Part shown: positions 7,746 through 14,870 of the stretch, one piece after another
Position numbering within the stretch: the first letter of the stretch is position 1
Layout: the number at the start of each line of letters is the position of its first letter
Source of the DNA: an uncultured Bacteroidales bacterium
GTDB lineage: Bacteria > Bacteroidota > Bacteroidia > Bacteroidales > UBA932
NCBI GenBank assembly: GCA_945874815.1
Contig: CAMCIE010000003.1
Location: 1-17,630, forward strand
Length of the DNA: 17,630 bases
Direction of reading: 5' to 3'
Made by a program: the position numbers and the translations under genes
Notes under the pieces: generated by a model
What the model saw: only the letters and a program-made list of their open reading frames with translations
What the model was told of the DNA's origin: nothing
The model's database searches: none

Positions 7746-8868
7746 AACTCAGCACAAGATCGGTGATTATATCGCAGGTACGGTGATTGGAATTCCTGTT
7801 CTGGGCATCGAGCATACGTTTGCGGTACGCCGCGTCCTCACAAAGTCTCAGTGCAACGGTAGCCTGCTGTTTAGGGTCCAGCGAACTGTAAGACATATTA
7901 TGATAGTGGAAGAAACGGGCGTTTCTGTCTTCAAGACCAGGAATAGGAGCCGTGTGAATAAGAGGAATATTCTTGATTATGGCCTCAGTACTGGTGATTC
8001 CTCCCGGTTTTGTAAACAGCACATCGCTTGCATCCATCAGAACTGCCACTTTGTCAGTGAATCCTACAGCCTTGATACGACTGTCTTCAGCAAACTCCTC
8101 GCGAATGCTCGAAAGGATATCCTCGTTTCGCCCACAAATGCATATAACCCTGTCATTATCATTTATTTGACTTTGTAAGGCTGAAATCAGCCCGTTCATA
8201 TTTCCGAACCCCATGGAACCACCCATGAGCAGAAACCATCTGCCATCAGCGTCGTCCCATGCAAATTCAGCGTTCATCTGCTTACGGGCCTGACCGGCAG
8301 GAATGCGAGCAGCGAACTTTTCTTCGTTGACAGGGATGCCTATAGGTACTAACTTCTCACGTGGAATGCCTTTCTCGACGAACTCCTCGATCAGATCTTC
8401 GTGAGGAATTACGTAACTGTCCAGTTCTGTCTCCGTGAGGAAAGGGATGCAGGTGTAGTCCGTCATCACGAAAATTGCCGGCAGATGCAGGAGGCCGTTC
8501 CTCTTGAGCGCAGTAATAGCCTCTGCTGGAAAAAGATGGACGCAGATAACTGCATCATATTGGTTATCAATAATATATCTGTATAATTTCTCGGCATATA
8601 ATTTATTGGTCATATATACCGGAGACTTGATTGAAGGGCTGTTGATGTCGCTTACCACAGCCCCTATCTTGTAGGCCTTTTCAAAGAGCGTATTGCCTGT
8701 GGAGTAAACGTAAACGTCTGATACCTTGCGCGATACGGCAGGACTTATAAGTGCAATTGTGTCTTGTACATCGCATTCCAGACCTCTTTTCAGCATAGTG
8801 CTCTGAAGGGCTTTGGCACTGGAATTATGACCTTCTCCAGTGTTGCATGAAAGAATAAGAATCTTCAT
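7735..8868 (-). CDS. GT28 glycolipid glycosyltransferase, MGDG synthase / UgtP-like
   Basis: This 377-aa glycosyltransferase has the two-domain GT-B layout of MurG, UgtP and plant MGDG synthases. The N-terminal half begins KILILSCNTGEGHNSSAKAL, the Gly-x-Gly-His motif of the MGDG-synthase domain that contacts the lipid acceptor and membrane. The C-terminal GT28 domain shows GGSMGFGNM (216-224) and the nucleotide-sugar binding TKPGGITSTEA (286-296). It should transfer a hexose from UDP-sugar to diacylglycerol or a related lipid at the inner face of the membrane. Its stop overlaps the DUF2238 start, and the phosphatase follows. Acceptor and sugar cannot be read from the sequence. Confidence 0.85.
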   Translation of the reverse strand: MKILILSCNTGEGHNSSAKALQSTMLKRGLECDVQDTIALISPAVSRKVSDVYVYSTGNTLFEKAYKIGAVVSDINSPSIKSPVYMTNKLYAEKLYRYIIDNQYDAVICVHLFPAEAITALKRNGLLHLPAIFVMTDYTCIPFLTETELDSYVIPHEDLIEEFVEKGIPREKLVPIGIPVNEEKFAARIPAGQARKQMNAEFAWDDADGRWFLLMGGSMGFGNMNGLISALQSQINDNDRVICICGRNEDILSSIREEFAEDSRIKAVGFTDKVAVLMDASDVLFTKPGGITSTEAIIKNIPLIHTAPIPGLEDRNARFFHYHNMSYSSLDPKQQATVALRLCEDAAYRKRMLDAQNRNSNHRTCDIITDLVLSYGK

Positions 8869-8948
8869 ATAATATAGTTCTATCGTTCCAGAACCGCGCT
8901 ATCCATCAAATGAAATGCCATAATGATAAGAAAAATAGGTAATTATTG

Positions 8949-8956
8949 TAAATTTG
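8949..8956 (+). promoter_or_regulatory. TAnnTTTG -7 element for the HD-domain gene
   Basis: It reads TAAATTTG, 57 nt before the ATG at 9014. A longer in-frame TTG start at 8954 would fall inside this element, so it is rejected. Confidence 0.6.
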
Positions 8957-9013
8957 TATGTTGAAACCAGAATTAACATTAATAAGCATAAAACAGAAAT
9001 ACCAGCAAGAATT

Positions 9014-9619
9014 ATGAAGAAATATATAGAAGAGAACATTATTCCGAGATATGATTCATTTGATGCTGCTCATCGTCGCGATCACGTCAGGTATGTCATT
9101 TCTCAAAGTCTGGAACTTGCTCGATATTACGATGTCAATGAGGATATGGTGTATGCCATAGCAGCTTATCACGATACCGGACTTGAGGTTGACCGTAAGA
9201 CTCATCACCTGGAGTCGGGGCGTATTGTGAGGCAGGATTACAAGCTTAGGCAATGGTTCACTCCTGAGCAGATTGAGGTGATGGCACAGGCTGTTGAGGA
9301 CCATAGGGCATCGAGCGATCACCAGCCGCGCAGTATATACGGCAAAATAGTTGCGGAGGCCGACAGGCAGATTGATGAGGAAACAATCATCCGCCGAACC
9401 ATCCAGTACGGACTTTCCCATTATCCGGAACTTGACCGGGAAGGCCATTGGGAGAGAACCCTTGAGCATCTGCTTGAAAAATATGCCGAAGGTGGCTATC
9501 TCCGGTTATGGATTCCGGAATCGCCGAATGCCGCACGCCTGAGGGAGCTGCAGGAAAAAATAAAGGACAGGCAGGCGCTCCGGGCTTTGTTTGAAACGAT
9601 ATATAACTCCCTGATGTAG
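9014..9619 (+). CDS. HD-domain metal-dependent phosphohydrolase
   Basis: This 201-aa cytoplasmic protein has the HD-superfamily metal ligands in order: His24 (RRDHV), His53-Asp54 (AYHDTGL) and Asp117 (VAEADRQ). These coordinate one or two divalent metals for hydrolysis of phosphomono- or diesters, often of nucleotides. The rest is helical, with a charged C-terminal helix. I chose the ATG at 9014 because an upstream TTG start would lie within the promoter element. The gene ends 54 nt before mtgA, which has its own TAnnTTTG element, so they may be separately transcribed. Single-domain HD proteins of this kind have varied substrates, and this one is not assigned. Confidence 0.85.
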   Translation: MKKYIEENIIPRYDSFDAAHRRDHVRYVISQSLELARYYDVNEDMVYAIAAYHDTGLEVDRKTHHLESGRIVRQDYKLRQWFTPEQIEVMAQAVEDHRASSDHQPRSIYGKIVAEADRQIDEETIIRRTIQYGLSHYPELDREGHWERTLEHLLEKYAEGGYLRLWIPESPNAARLRELQEKIKDRQALRALFETIYNSLM

Positions 9620-9649
9620 TTTTCAGATAGATTCCAGCAATGGAATTCG

Positions 9650-9657
9650 TACTTTTG
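9650..9657 (+). promoter_or_regulatory. TAnnTTTG -7 element for mtgA
   Basis: It reads TACTTTTG, 16 nt before the ATG at 9674, in the gap after the HD-domain gene. Confidence 0.5.
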
Positions 9658-9673
9658 CTTGTAATTACTGGAT

Positions 9674-10369
9674 ATGAAATGGATTTTGAGGTTATTATTT
9701 TTGTATGTGCCGTTGGGGTTTGTGTTGCTGAGCCTTTTGTGGGTGATGTTGTACAGGGTGGTGCCGGTTACCTGGACGCCGCTGATGTTGAAACGAAGCA
9801 TCGAGAATGTTGACAGCGAGGGTTTCCGGAATCGGAGGGTATGGGTGGATATTGATGCCGTCGCTCCTGTTATGGTGAGGGCAGTAATCGCTTCGGAGGA
9901 CGGGAGGTTCATGGCACATAACGGCTTTGATTTCGAAGAACTCAGAAAGATGCGCAGGGAGCATGAGAGCAAGGGAAAGAAAATACGTGGTTGTAGTACG
10001 ATATCGCAGCAGGTAGCCAAGAATTGTTTTACTTTCGGGTCCAGAACCTGGCTCAGGAAGGGCGTTGAGGCCTATTATACTTTTTTGATTGAAAAGTTGT
10101 GGGGAAAGCAGCGGATTATGGAAGTTTATCTGAATGTCGCCGAGATGGGGAAGGGGATATATGGAGTTGAGGCGGCTGCTATGACATATTTCGGCTGCCA
10201 TGCTTCCCAGTTGACAACCGGTCAGGCTGTATGTATAGCATGTGTCCTTCCGAATCCACTGGTACGCAATCCACGTACCGTTCCCCAGAAGAACCGGACC
10301 AAATATAATACAACATATCGTCGTACCGAACAGACTCCATATCCATTCGTTTCTTGTGGGAAATCATAA
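9674..10369 (+). CDS. mtgA: Monofunctional biosynthetic peptidoglycan transglycosylase
   Basis: This 231-aa GT51 enzyme polymerises lipid II into glycan strands. One N-terminal transmembrane helix (about 5-27) anchors it in the inner membrane with the catalytic domain in the periplasm. Motifs in order are the catalytic Glu75 in ASEDGRFMAHNGFD, GCSTISQQVAKN (107-117), the RKGVEAYYTFLIEKLWGKQRIMEVYLN region (128-154; second catalytic Glu at 150), and EAAAMTYFG. There is no transpeptidase domain, hence monofunctional. After LPNP (192-195) the last 35 or so residues are polar and do not resemble the usual MtgA tail, although the length is normal. The hipA remnant converges on it from the other strand. 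Confidence 0.92.
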   Translation: MKWILRLLFLYVPLGFVLLSLLWVMLYRVVPVTWTPLMLKRSIENVDSEGFRNRRVWVDIDAVAPVMVRAVIASEDGRFMAHNGFDFEELRKMRREHESKGKKIRGCSTISQQVAKNCFTFGSRTWLRKGVEAYYTFLIEKLWGKQRIMEVYLNVAEMGKGIYGVEAAAMTYFGCHASQLTTGQAVCIACVLPNPLVRNPRTVPQKNRTKYNTTYRRTEQTPYPFVSCGKS

Positions 10370-10428
10370 TTATTTTCAGCTGATATATTTTCGTGAGGTT
10401 ATATTTCTCAGCCAAAAATTGTGTCTTG

Positions 10429-10462
10429 CCGGAAGAGGCGGTTAGGACGGAAACGTTGTTGG
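10429..10462 (+). repeat. 34-bp near-identical repeat, copy A
   Basis: Same-strand match to 14528-14561 with 31 of 34 bases identical (begins CCGGAAGAGG, ends AACGTTGTTGG; differences at repeat positions 11, 16 and 21). This copy is intergenic, just downstream of the hipA remnant stop. No mobile-element hallmark is seen around it. Confidence 0.6.
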
Positions 10463-10475
10463 TTTCTTTTTTTGT

Positions 10476-10724
10476 CTATCGTGGCCTGATGAAGTCAAGG
10501 GCATTCTGGATAAGCTTCTTTGTGCCTGCATCGACATTGTAGTGGTCACACCACTGTCCGAACTTTGCGACAGCATTCATGACCCTCTCTATTTTCTCCT
10601 TCGGGTTTTCGACAAAGTCTTCTGCGAACTGGAAAACTGACAGCTGTTTATCGGCATCCCAAGAGAGCCTGCCTATCCAGGCTCCCCAAAGCATAACATT
10701 TACAGTAAGAGGGCTGCTTATCAT
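10476..10724 (-). pseudogene. hipA: Collapsed hipA: HipA N-terminus joined to HipA-like C-terminal helix
   Basis: This 82-aa ORF starts as a HipA kinase does: residues 8-38 (VNVMLWGAWIGRLSWDA..., then VFQFAEDFV) match the short N-terminal domain of Bacteroidota HipA proteins. From about residue 40, instead of the several-hundred-residue kinase core, it goes straight into helical sequence (ERVMNAVAKFGQWCDHYNV...) of the kind that ends HipA proteins. ATP-binding loop and catalytic Asp motifs are absent. The ATG overlaps the hipB stop (ATGA), the standard hipBA arrangement. I read it as an in-frame internal deletion with junction near 10605-10615, leaving no kinase. An alternative is a stand-alone HipS-like protein, but no HipT kinase gene follows. 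Confidence 0.6.
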
Positions 10725-11080
10725 AATGAAGTAGCGGTTTTATACGATGAACGGCAATTCTTGCGGGCCTTTCCCGTCTTTTGGTCAATGAGGAACGGAG
10801 ATTCAGGAACATCCGGGATGAATTCAGCCACTCCCTCGAGCTTGCCACAGGCGCGTAGAATCTTGACAAGGGTGCAGAAGTTAATATCTGTGACACTTCC
10901 TGTTTCTATTCTCTTGATGGATGCGATGGATACACCGCTTTTCCGGGCAAGCTCTGTCTGCGAAATGCAGCAACTGCGTCTCAACTTCCTAAGCTTCTCG
11001 CAGATTTCAAGGATTATGGCTTCATCTGAGAAGTCGTAAATAGTGTATCTATCGAATATATCTTTCATTTTTGGTATCAT
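10721..11080 (-). CDS. hipB: HipB-type XRE-family antitoxin/repressor
   Basis: This is a small DNA-binding protein (119 aa from this ATG; a second ATG at 11068 gives 115 aa and a more natural MKDIF start). A helix-turn-helix of the Cro/C1 type spans about 27-78 (SQTELARKSGVSIASIKRIETG). The C-terminal tail with IPDVPESPFL and a basic end is typical of HipB partners of HipA kinases. It should neutralise HipA and repress its own operon; here the downstream hipA is reduced to 82 aa, so it may now be only an autorepressor. Its promoter and a perfect palindrome at 11074-11089 lie at the start codon. Confidence 0.8.
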   Translation of the reverse strand: MIPKMKDIFDRYTIYDFSDEAIILEICEKLRKLRRSCCISQTELARKSGVSIASIKRIETGSVTDINFCTLVKILRACGKLEGVAEFIPDVPESPFLIDQKTGKARKNCRSSYKTATSL

Positions 11081-11089
11081 CTATGATAC
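11074..11089 (-). promoter_or_regulatory. hipB operator palindrome
   Basis: GTATCATCTATGATAC is a perfect 7-bp dyad with a 2-nt spacer. It covers the first hipB ATG and touches the -7 element, so bound repressor would block transcription start. HipB proteins are known to autoregulate through such palindromes. Confidence 0.6.
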
Positions 11090-11096
11090 AAAAATA
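11089..11096 (-). promoter_or_regulatory. TAnnTTTG -7 element for hipB
   Basis: The minus strand reads TATTTTTG, 8 nt upstream of the first ATG and 20 nt upstream of the second. Confidence 0.6.
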
Positions 11097-11129
11097 AGCA
11101 TTATCCTGAAATATCACAAATAATTACTC

Positions 11130-11152
11130 AAGTTTCGCTAAATGCGAAACTT
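11130..11152. repeat. Perfect 9-bp inverted repeat in the hipB / antiporter gap
   Basis: AAGTTTCGC and GCGAAACTT flank a 5-nt loop in otherwise AT-rich DNA between the antiporter stop and hipB. It could end the antiporter operon, but the minus-strand tail lacks a T run, so an operator is also possible. Confidence 0.5.
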
Positions 11153-11296
11153 AAATTAATTATAAATTACATAATTGAAAAAATATGTGTTTATTTTTAA
11201 CCCAACAAGCATTGGCTAACAAATGTTATTTTAACGGCGAAGATGACTCTGGGTAGTTTCTTTTCGCCTTCGATATTTCCTATATGTCGGATTGAA

Positions 11297-12892
11297 CTAA
11301 GTTTTGAGAATTACCAGCCTGTCCCCAGCCTGAAGAACGGTATCTCCTCGTGGTATTATGTCCTCGTTATCCCGGATTACCACCAGTATCAGACCTCCGG
11401 TATCACAATTCCGGATGCTCCCTCCGTCCAGAGGGCTCCCTTTCCTGACGGTCTTTTCCATCAGGAACATCTCAGCATTTTCGTAACTTTTCGTTACAAG
11501 GATGACATTGTCACCTGCTTTGAGGAGTGTTTCTCCACAAGCGGTAATCCTTTCATTTCCTCGTATAATGAATGCTATCAATATGTTAGGCGGCAAACCG
11601 AGCTCCATTATCTGTTTCCCATCCCAATCACTCCCGCAAGAAATGTCTATGCTGCTGAACTGTACGTCTGTTGCTTCTGAATAATCATTGAAGGTTTTCA
11701 AAACGTTTTCATTTGCATCCAGCATACCGAGTTTTCCTGCGACCGTAGGAATGAGTGTGCCTTGTATGGAAATGGAAATCAGTACGATGCAGAAGACTAT
11801 GCTGAAAAGATCGTTCTCAAGCATCTTGGTGCCTGTGATAGCCATTATGGCAAAGACTATCGATGCGGCACCGCGAAGACCGACAAATGAAACGAGGCAT
11901 TGCTGGCGTATCGGATATTTGCGGAAAGGACTGAGAACTCCGAAGACTGCTGCCGGCCGGGATACAAGCAGCATAAAGACTGATATTGCCAGTGCGGGAA
12001 CTATTGCCTTGAAAAGCATGGCAGGTCGGGCAAGAAGTCCCAGCACGAAGAAGATAAGCACTTGCATCAGACCGGTGATACCATCGAAAAAGCCCACCAT
12101 AGCCTTTTTGCCTCGGAATTCTTCATTTCCCAGCATCATTCCCACGATGTATGCGCTCAGGTAGCCATTGCCGCCAAGGACATCCGGAACTGCATAGGAA
12201 GCAATAGCAACTGCGAAAACGAAAAGAGTGTCGTAGCCATTTGTCGTGAAAGAACTCAATTTATGAAGAGTCAGGCAAGCTAATTTTGCTATACACCAGC
12301 CAAGACCTGCCCCGAACGCAAGTTGTGCGAATATCATCCAGACAAGAGACCATCCAGAGGCGCTATTGTTGATAACCGAAATCATTATGGCTGTAAGCAT
12401 ATAGGATGCAGGGTCGTTGCTTCCGCTTTCCATTTCCAGCAGTGGAGCTGTATTGTGTTTCAGCCCCAGTTTCTTACCCCTGAGAATGGAAAAAACGGAA
12501 GCCGCGTCCGTAGAACTGACCACGGCTCCCAAGAGAAAACTTTCCGCCCATCCCCATCGCAGTACAAAATGGCAGAAGAGGCCGGTGAGCACTGCTGTAA
12601 TGACCACGCCTGCAGATGCCAGCAGTACCGATTCCAGCCAAACCGGCCTGATACTTTCCCAACGTGTTCCGAAGCCGCCATAGAACATTATGAAGAGCAA
12701 CGCAACGCTGCATATCTCTTTTGCAAAGCTATGGTTGTCAAGGTACACGGGTATGGATCCGACATTTCCGAACACGATGCCGAGCACTATGAACGCCAAT
12801 AGAGTGGGCACTCCGATTCTGGATGAAATCCTGTTCAGCCAGATGCAGTTCAGTATTACTGTTACGATGAGTATGAGGAAAAGACTTGTCAT
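11297..12892 (-). CDS. NhaP2/CvrA-type K+(Na+)/H+ antiporter with C-terminal TrkA_C domains
   Basis: This 531-aa CPA1-family antiporter exchanges K+ or Na+ for H+ across the inner membrane. Residues 1 to about 390 form some 12 membrane helices, with the ion-binding Asn-Asp in ESGSNDPASYML and the conserved FVGLRGAASIVFAI helix. The cytoplasmic tail carries what look like two consecutive TrkA_C/RCK_C units (about 415-475 and 480-531, the second ending RGDTVLQAGDRLVILKT), which in relatives sense ligands or gate transport. The start overlaps the preceding unknown gene by 4 nt (ATGA), so translation is probably coupled. It is the last gene of the operon that begins with the Ca2+ exchanger. Confidence 0.88.
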   Translation of the reverse strand: MTSLFLILIVTVILNCIWLNRISSRIGVPTLLAFIVLGIVFGNVGSIPVYLDNHSFAKEICSVALLFIMFYGGFGTRWESIRPVWLESVLLASAGVVITAVLTGLFCHFVLRWGWAESFLLGAVVSSTDAASVFSILRGKKLGLKHNTAPLLEMESGSNDPASYMLTAIMISVINNSASGWSLVWMIFAQLAFGAGLGWCIAKLACLTLHKLSSFTTNGYDTLFVFAVAIASYAVPDVLGGNGYLSAYIVGMMLGNEEFRGKKAMVGFFDGITGLMQVLIFFVLGLLARPAMLFKAIVPALAISVFMLLVSRPAAVFGVLSPFRKYPIRQQCLVSFVGLRGAASIVFAIMAITGTKMLENDLFSIVFCIVLISISIQGTLIPTVAGKLGMLDANENVLKTFNDYSEATDVQFSSIDISCGSDWDGKQIMELGLPPNILIAFIIRGNERITACGETLLKAGDNVILVTKSYENAEMFLMEKTVRKGSPLDGGSIRNCDTGGLILVVIRDNEDIIPRGDTVLQAGDRLVILKT

Positions 12893-13338
12893 TTTGCTTC
12901 TTTGAATATTTTAATCAATTTTTCCGCCCGTTCTCCTTTAAGTTCGACTATTCCGCTTGCAGGAACGTAGCAATAATTAATATAATCATATAGCTGGGCA
13001 TACGCTACGGAAGCATCTGTGTTATAATATATTTCCATACGAATTAGTGCGCCTTTGCTGTTACTGCTCATGTCCGGAGCGGAAGCTTTGCCATTCAGAA
13101 AATCCATCATGGAGTCACGGTGTATAGCAGATAGCTCCAATACTTTCCTTTTGAGCAGAGTTTCATTTCCGGCCCTTTTGCAGGAATCTTTATAGAATAG
13201 CAGCATAAACATTCCACATAAAGCAATCAATATGCCCAATGCGGCATTTGCAAAATACAGTCCGATTCCGGCTGCAAGTATTGTTGATGAAATTGCGAGG
13301 TCCTTCTTTGAATGGACCCTATTGAATATAATTTCCAT
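12889..13338 (-). CDS. Unknown two-helix membrane protein in cation-antiporter operon
   Basis: I do not recognise this 149-aa protein. The N-terminus is short and basic, followed by two hydrophobic helices (about 14-31 and 33-49) and then a soluble domain of about 100 residues that probably faces the cytoplasm. The soluble part includes MEIYYNTDASVAYAQLYDYINYCYVPASGIVEL, a mixed alpha/beta stretch, and ends in a basic helix. It lies 7 nt after the Ca2+ exchanger stop and overlaps the antiporter start by 4 nt, so the three genes form one transcription unit. The position suggests an accessory to one of the transporters, but there is no direct evidence. The coupling on both sides makes it a real gene. 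Confidence 0.75.
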   Translation of the reverse strand: MEIIFNRVHSKKDLAISSTILAAGIGLYFANAALGILIALCGMFMLLFYKDSCKRAGNETLLKRKVLELSAIHRDSMMDFLNGKASAPDMSSNSKGALIRMEIYYNTDASVAYAQLYDYINYCYVPASGIVELKGERAEKLIKIFKEAK

Positions 13339-13345
13339 TGTTTTA

Positions 13346-14299
13346 TCAGAGTTTGTTGAATATATACATGTAATATGCGACGAAAACGAGCAACATCAAG
13401 GCACCCTCCCATCGGTCTATATGCAGCCTGCGGCCGGTATATCCCCATAGCAGAAGCAGTACGCAGCTTAAAATGATGACAGACGCATCGATAATGCTCA
13501 CTGAACCAAATGAAAGTGGGGTTATCATCGAAGAGGCACCAAGTATTATCAGCATATTGAAGACGTTGGACCCAAGGATGTTTCCCAATGCAAGCCTGTC
13601 ATATCCTTTGAAGGCGGCAATGAGACTTGTTGCCAGTTCCGGCAGCGAAGTGCCTCCTGCAAGTATGGTGACGGCTATGAATTTGTCACTTACTCCTATT
13701 TGCCTGGCAAAGTCGGTTGCCGAGTGGACAAACAGTTCTCCACCACCAATAAGTGCGGCTAGTCCGGCAATTGCAAGCAAAATAGATGAGGATAGTTTTC
13801 TTCCTGAGTCAATTGTTCCGCTCTGCATTGTCTTCCCAGATGACTTGAATGTATAGAATATGTATATCGCGAAAATGATGAGGCATACTACAGCTTCCGG
13901 TCTTGTCAGCGAGTCTTCTTTACCGATGCCGAAAAAACTATGGCTTTTACCGAGGAAAAGAATCAATGCGCTTACGCAAAGAGTAATGGGAATGTCTTTC
14001 CTGCGGTTCTGATCCGTCATTGAAACTGGATAAACGAGTGCCGTCAACCCCAAGATAAACAGTATGTTGAATATGTTGGAACCTATCACATTCCCGACAG
14101 CTATGTCGGAATTGCCTTGAATGGCTCCATCCAGACTTACGACCAGTTCGGGCGTTGAAGTCCCGAATCCTGCAATCGTAAGACCTATGACAAATTCGTT
14201 CAAGCCGGCCCTCCTGGCAATTCCAGTAGCGCCGTTCACAAGCCAGTTCGCGCCCAGGACTATCAGTCCCAGACCGACCAGCAATAAAAATATGGTCAT
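13346..14299 (-). CDS. Na+/Ca2+ exchanger-family (CaCA, YrbG-like) antiporter
   Basis: This 317-aa inner-membrane exchanger has about ten helices in two inverted halves. Each half carries an alpha-repeat with the ion-binding Glu: GFGTSTPE (44-51) with GNVIGSN (69-75), and GGTSLPE (215-221) with GNILGSN (239-245). Members extrude Ca2+ (or other divalents) in exchange for Na+ or H+. I chose the ATG at 14299; the longer frame begins with TTG at 14383 and adds 28 polar residues not expected in the family, and 317 aa is the usual length. It heads the operon with the unknown membrane gene (7-nt gap) and the NhaP2-type antiporter. It starts 65 nt after the small exported ORF, with which it could share a transcript. 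Confidence 0.88.
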   Translation of the reverse strand: MTIFLLLVGLGLIVLGANWLVNGATGIARRAGLNEFVIGLTIAGFGTSTPELVVSLDGAIQGNSDIAVGNVIGSNIFNILFILGLTALVYPVSMTDQNRRKDIPITLCVSALILFLGKSHSFFGIGKEDSLTRPEAVVCLIIFAIYIFYTFKSSGKTMQSGTIDSGRKLSSSILLAIAGLAALIGGGELFVHSATDFARQIGVSDKFIAVTILAGGTSLPELATSLIAAFKGYDRLALGNILGSNVFNMLIILGASSMITPLSFGSVSIIDASVIILSCVLLLLWGYTGRRLHIDRWEGALMLLVFVAYYMYIFNKL

Positions 14300-14364
14300 T
14301 GCGGATATTTGTTGTTTGTTATTATTTTGCAGATTAATTGTTTCTTGAGTATGTCGGCTCTCTA

Positions 14365-14766
14365 TTATAGCCGCAATCTGCAAATTACAAACAGATAACT
14401 TCCGGTAGTCCGGGTTCCCGACAGCATAAAAAACATACTGTTCAGGAACGGGTGAGCAGAAATGATATTGATAAATTTGCCTCCTGAAAGGAAGCTTGTG
14501 TGCATCTGCCGATGATTTGACTGACGCCCGGAAGAGGTGGTTCGGACAGAAACGTTGTTGGAGTTGCTATTCCCGAAAAGGGAACTGCTTTGTGCAGAAG
14601 TGAGACAGATATCCTTGTTGATGGTAAACTCTGTAAATCTTTCGGATTCAGGACATTCAGATATACAAAAATCCGAGTATGATTGTCGCAATTCCTCCGC
14701 AAAGTCAAGCCTGCCCCCGAAAAGCAGGGACAGAAGCATATACAATATGAGTATCAGCATTCTCAT
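14365..14766 (-). CDS. Small exported protein of unknown function
   Basis: This 133-aa ORF begins with a signal-peptide-like or anchor stretch (MRMLILILYMLLSLLFGG) and then a polar, Ser/Asn-rich middle (about 60-75). The C-terminal half has Ser-Gly-Gly-Lys-Phe-Ile-Asn and ends Leu-Phe-Val-Ile-Cys-Arg-Leu. From memory, short Bacteroidales hypothetical proteins end in a similar SGK-I-N...CRL pattern, but I cannot name a family. A good TAnnTTTG element lies only 5 nt before the ATG, so the message would be nearly leaderless. Codons 69-79 coincide with the second copy of the 34-bp repeat. Whether it is translated is uncertain. Confidence 0.45.
   Translation of the reverse strand: MRMLILILYMLLSLLFGGRLDFAEELRQSYSDFCISECPESERFTEFTINKDICLTSAQSSSLFGNSNSNNVSVRTTSSGRQSNHRQMHTSFLSGGKFINIISAHPFLNSMFFMLSGTRTTGSYLFVICRLRL
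14528..14561 (+). repeat. 34-bp near-identical repeat, copy B
   Basis: Matches 10429-10462 on the same strand at 31 of 34 bases. This copy lies inside the small exported ORF, where the minus strand encodes NNVSVRTTSSG. Confidence 0.6.
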
Positions 14767-14771
14767 CTCTG

Positions 14772-14779
14772 CAAAGATA
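14772..14779 (-). promoter_or_regulatory. TAnnTTTG -7 element for the small exported ORF
   Basis: The minus strand reads TATCTTTG, ending 5 nt before the ATG at 14766, so the transcript would have almost no leader. Confidence 0.5.
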
Positions 14780-14870
14780 ACATTTTTTATTAATTTGAGC
14801 TGCGAAATAAATGATCACTTTCGCCTACTATCGCCCATATTTGGTATCCTTATATTTCCACCACTTGAAA

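Noticed and set aside
8869..8948. TAnnTTTG promoter for the GT28 operon
   Set aside because: The best minus-strand match is TTCATTTG with the wrong second base, so no promoter is called although one should exist here.
10476..10724. HipS of a three-gene HipBST toxin system
   Set aside because: HipBST needs a HipT kinase downstream; here mtgA on the opposite strand follows. The C-terminal half also looks like a HipA end rather than a HipS domain.
12323..12802. Long plus-strand ORFs across 11243-12905
   Set aside because: They are shadows of the antiporter gene; their translations show no domain and are rich in Cys, His and Ser as expected from antisense.
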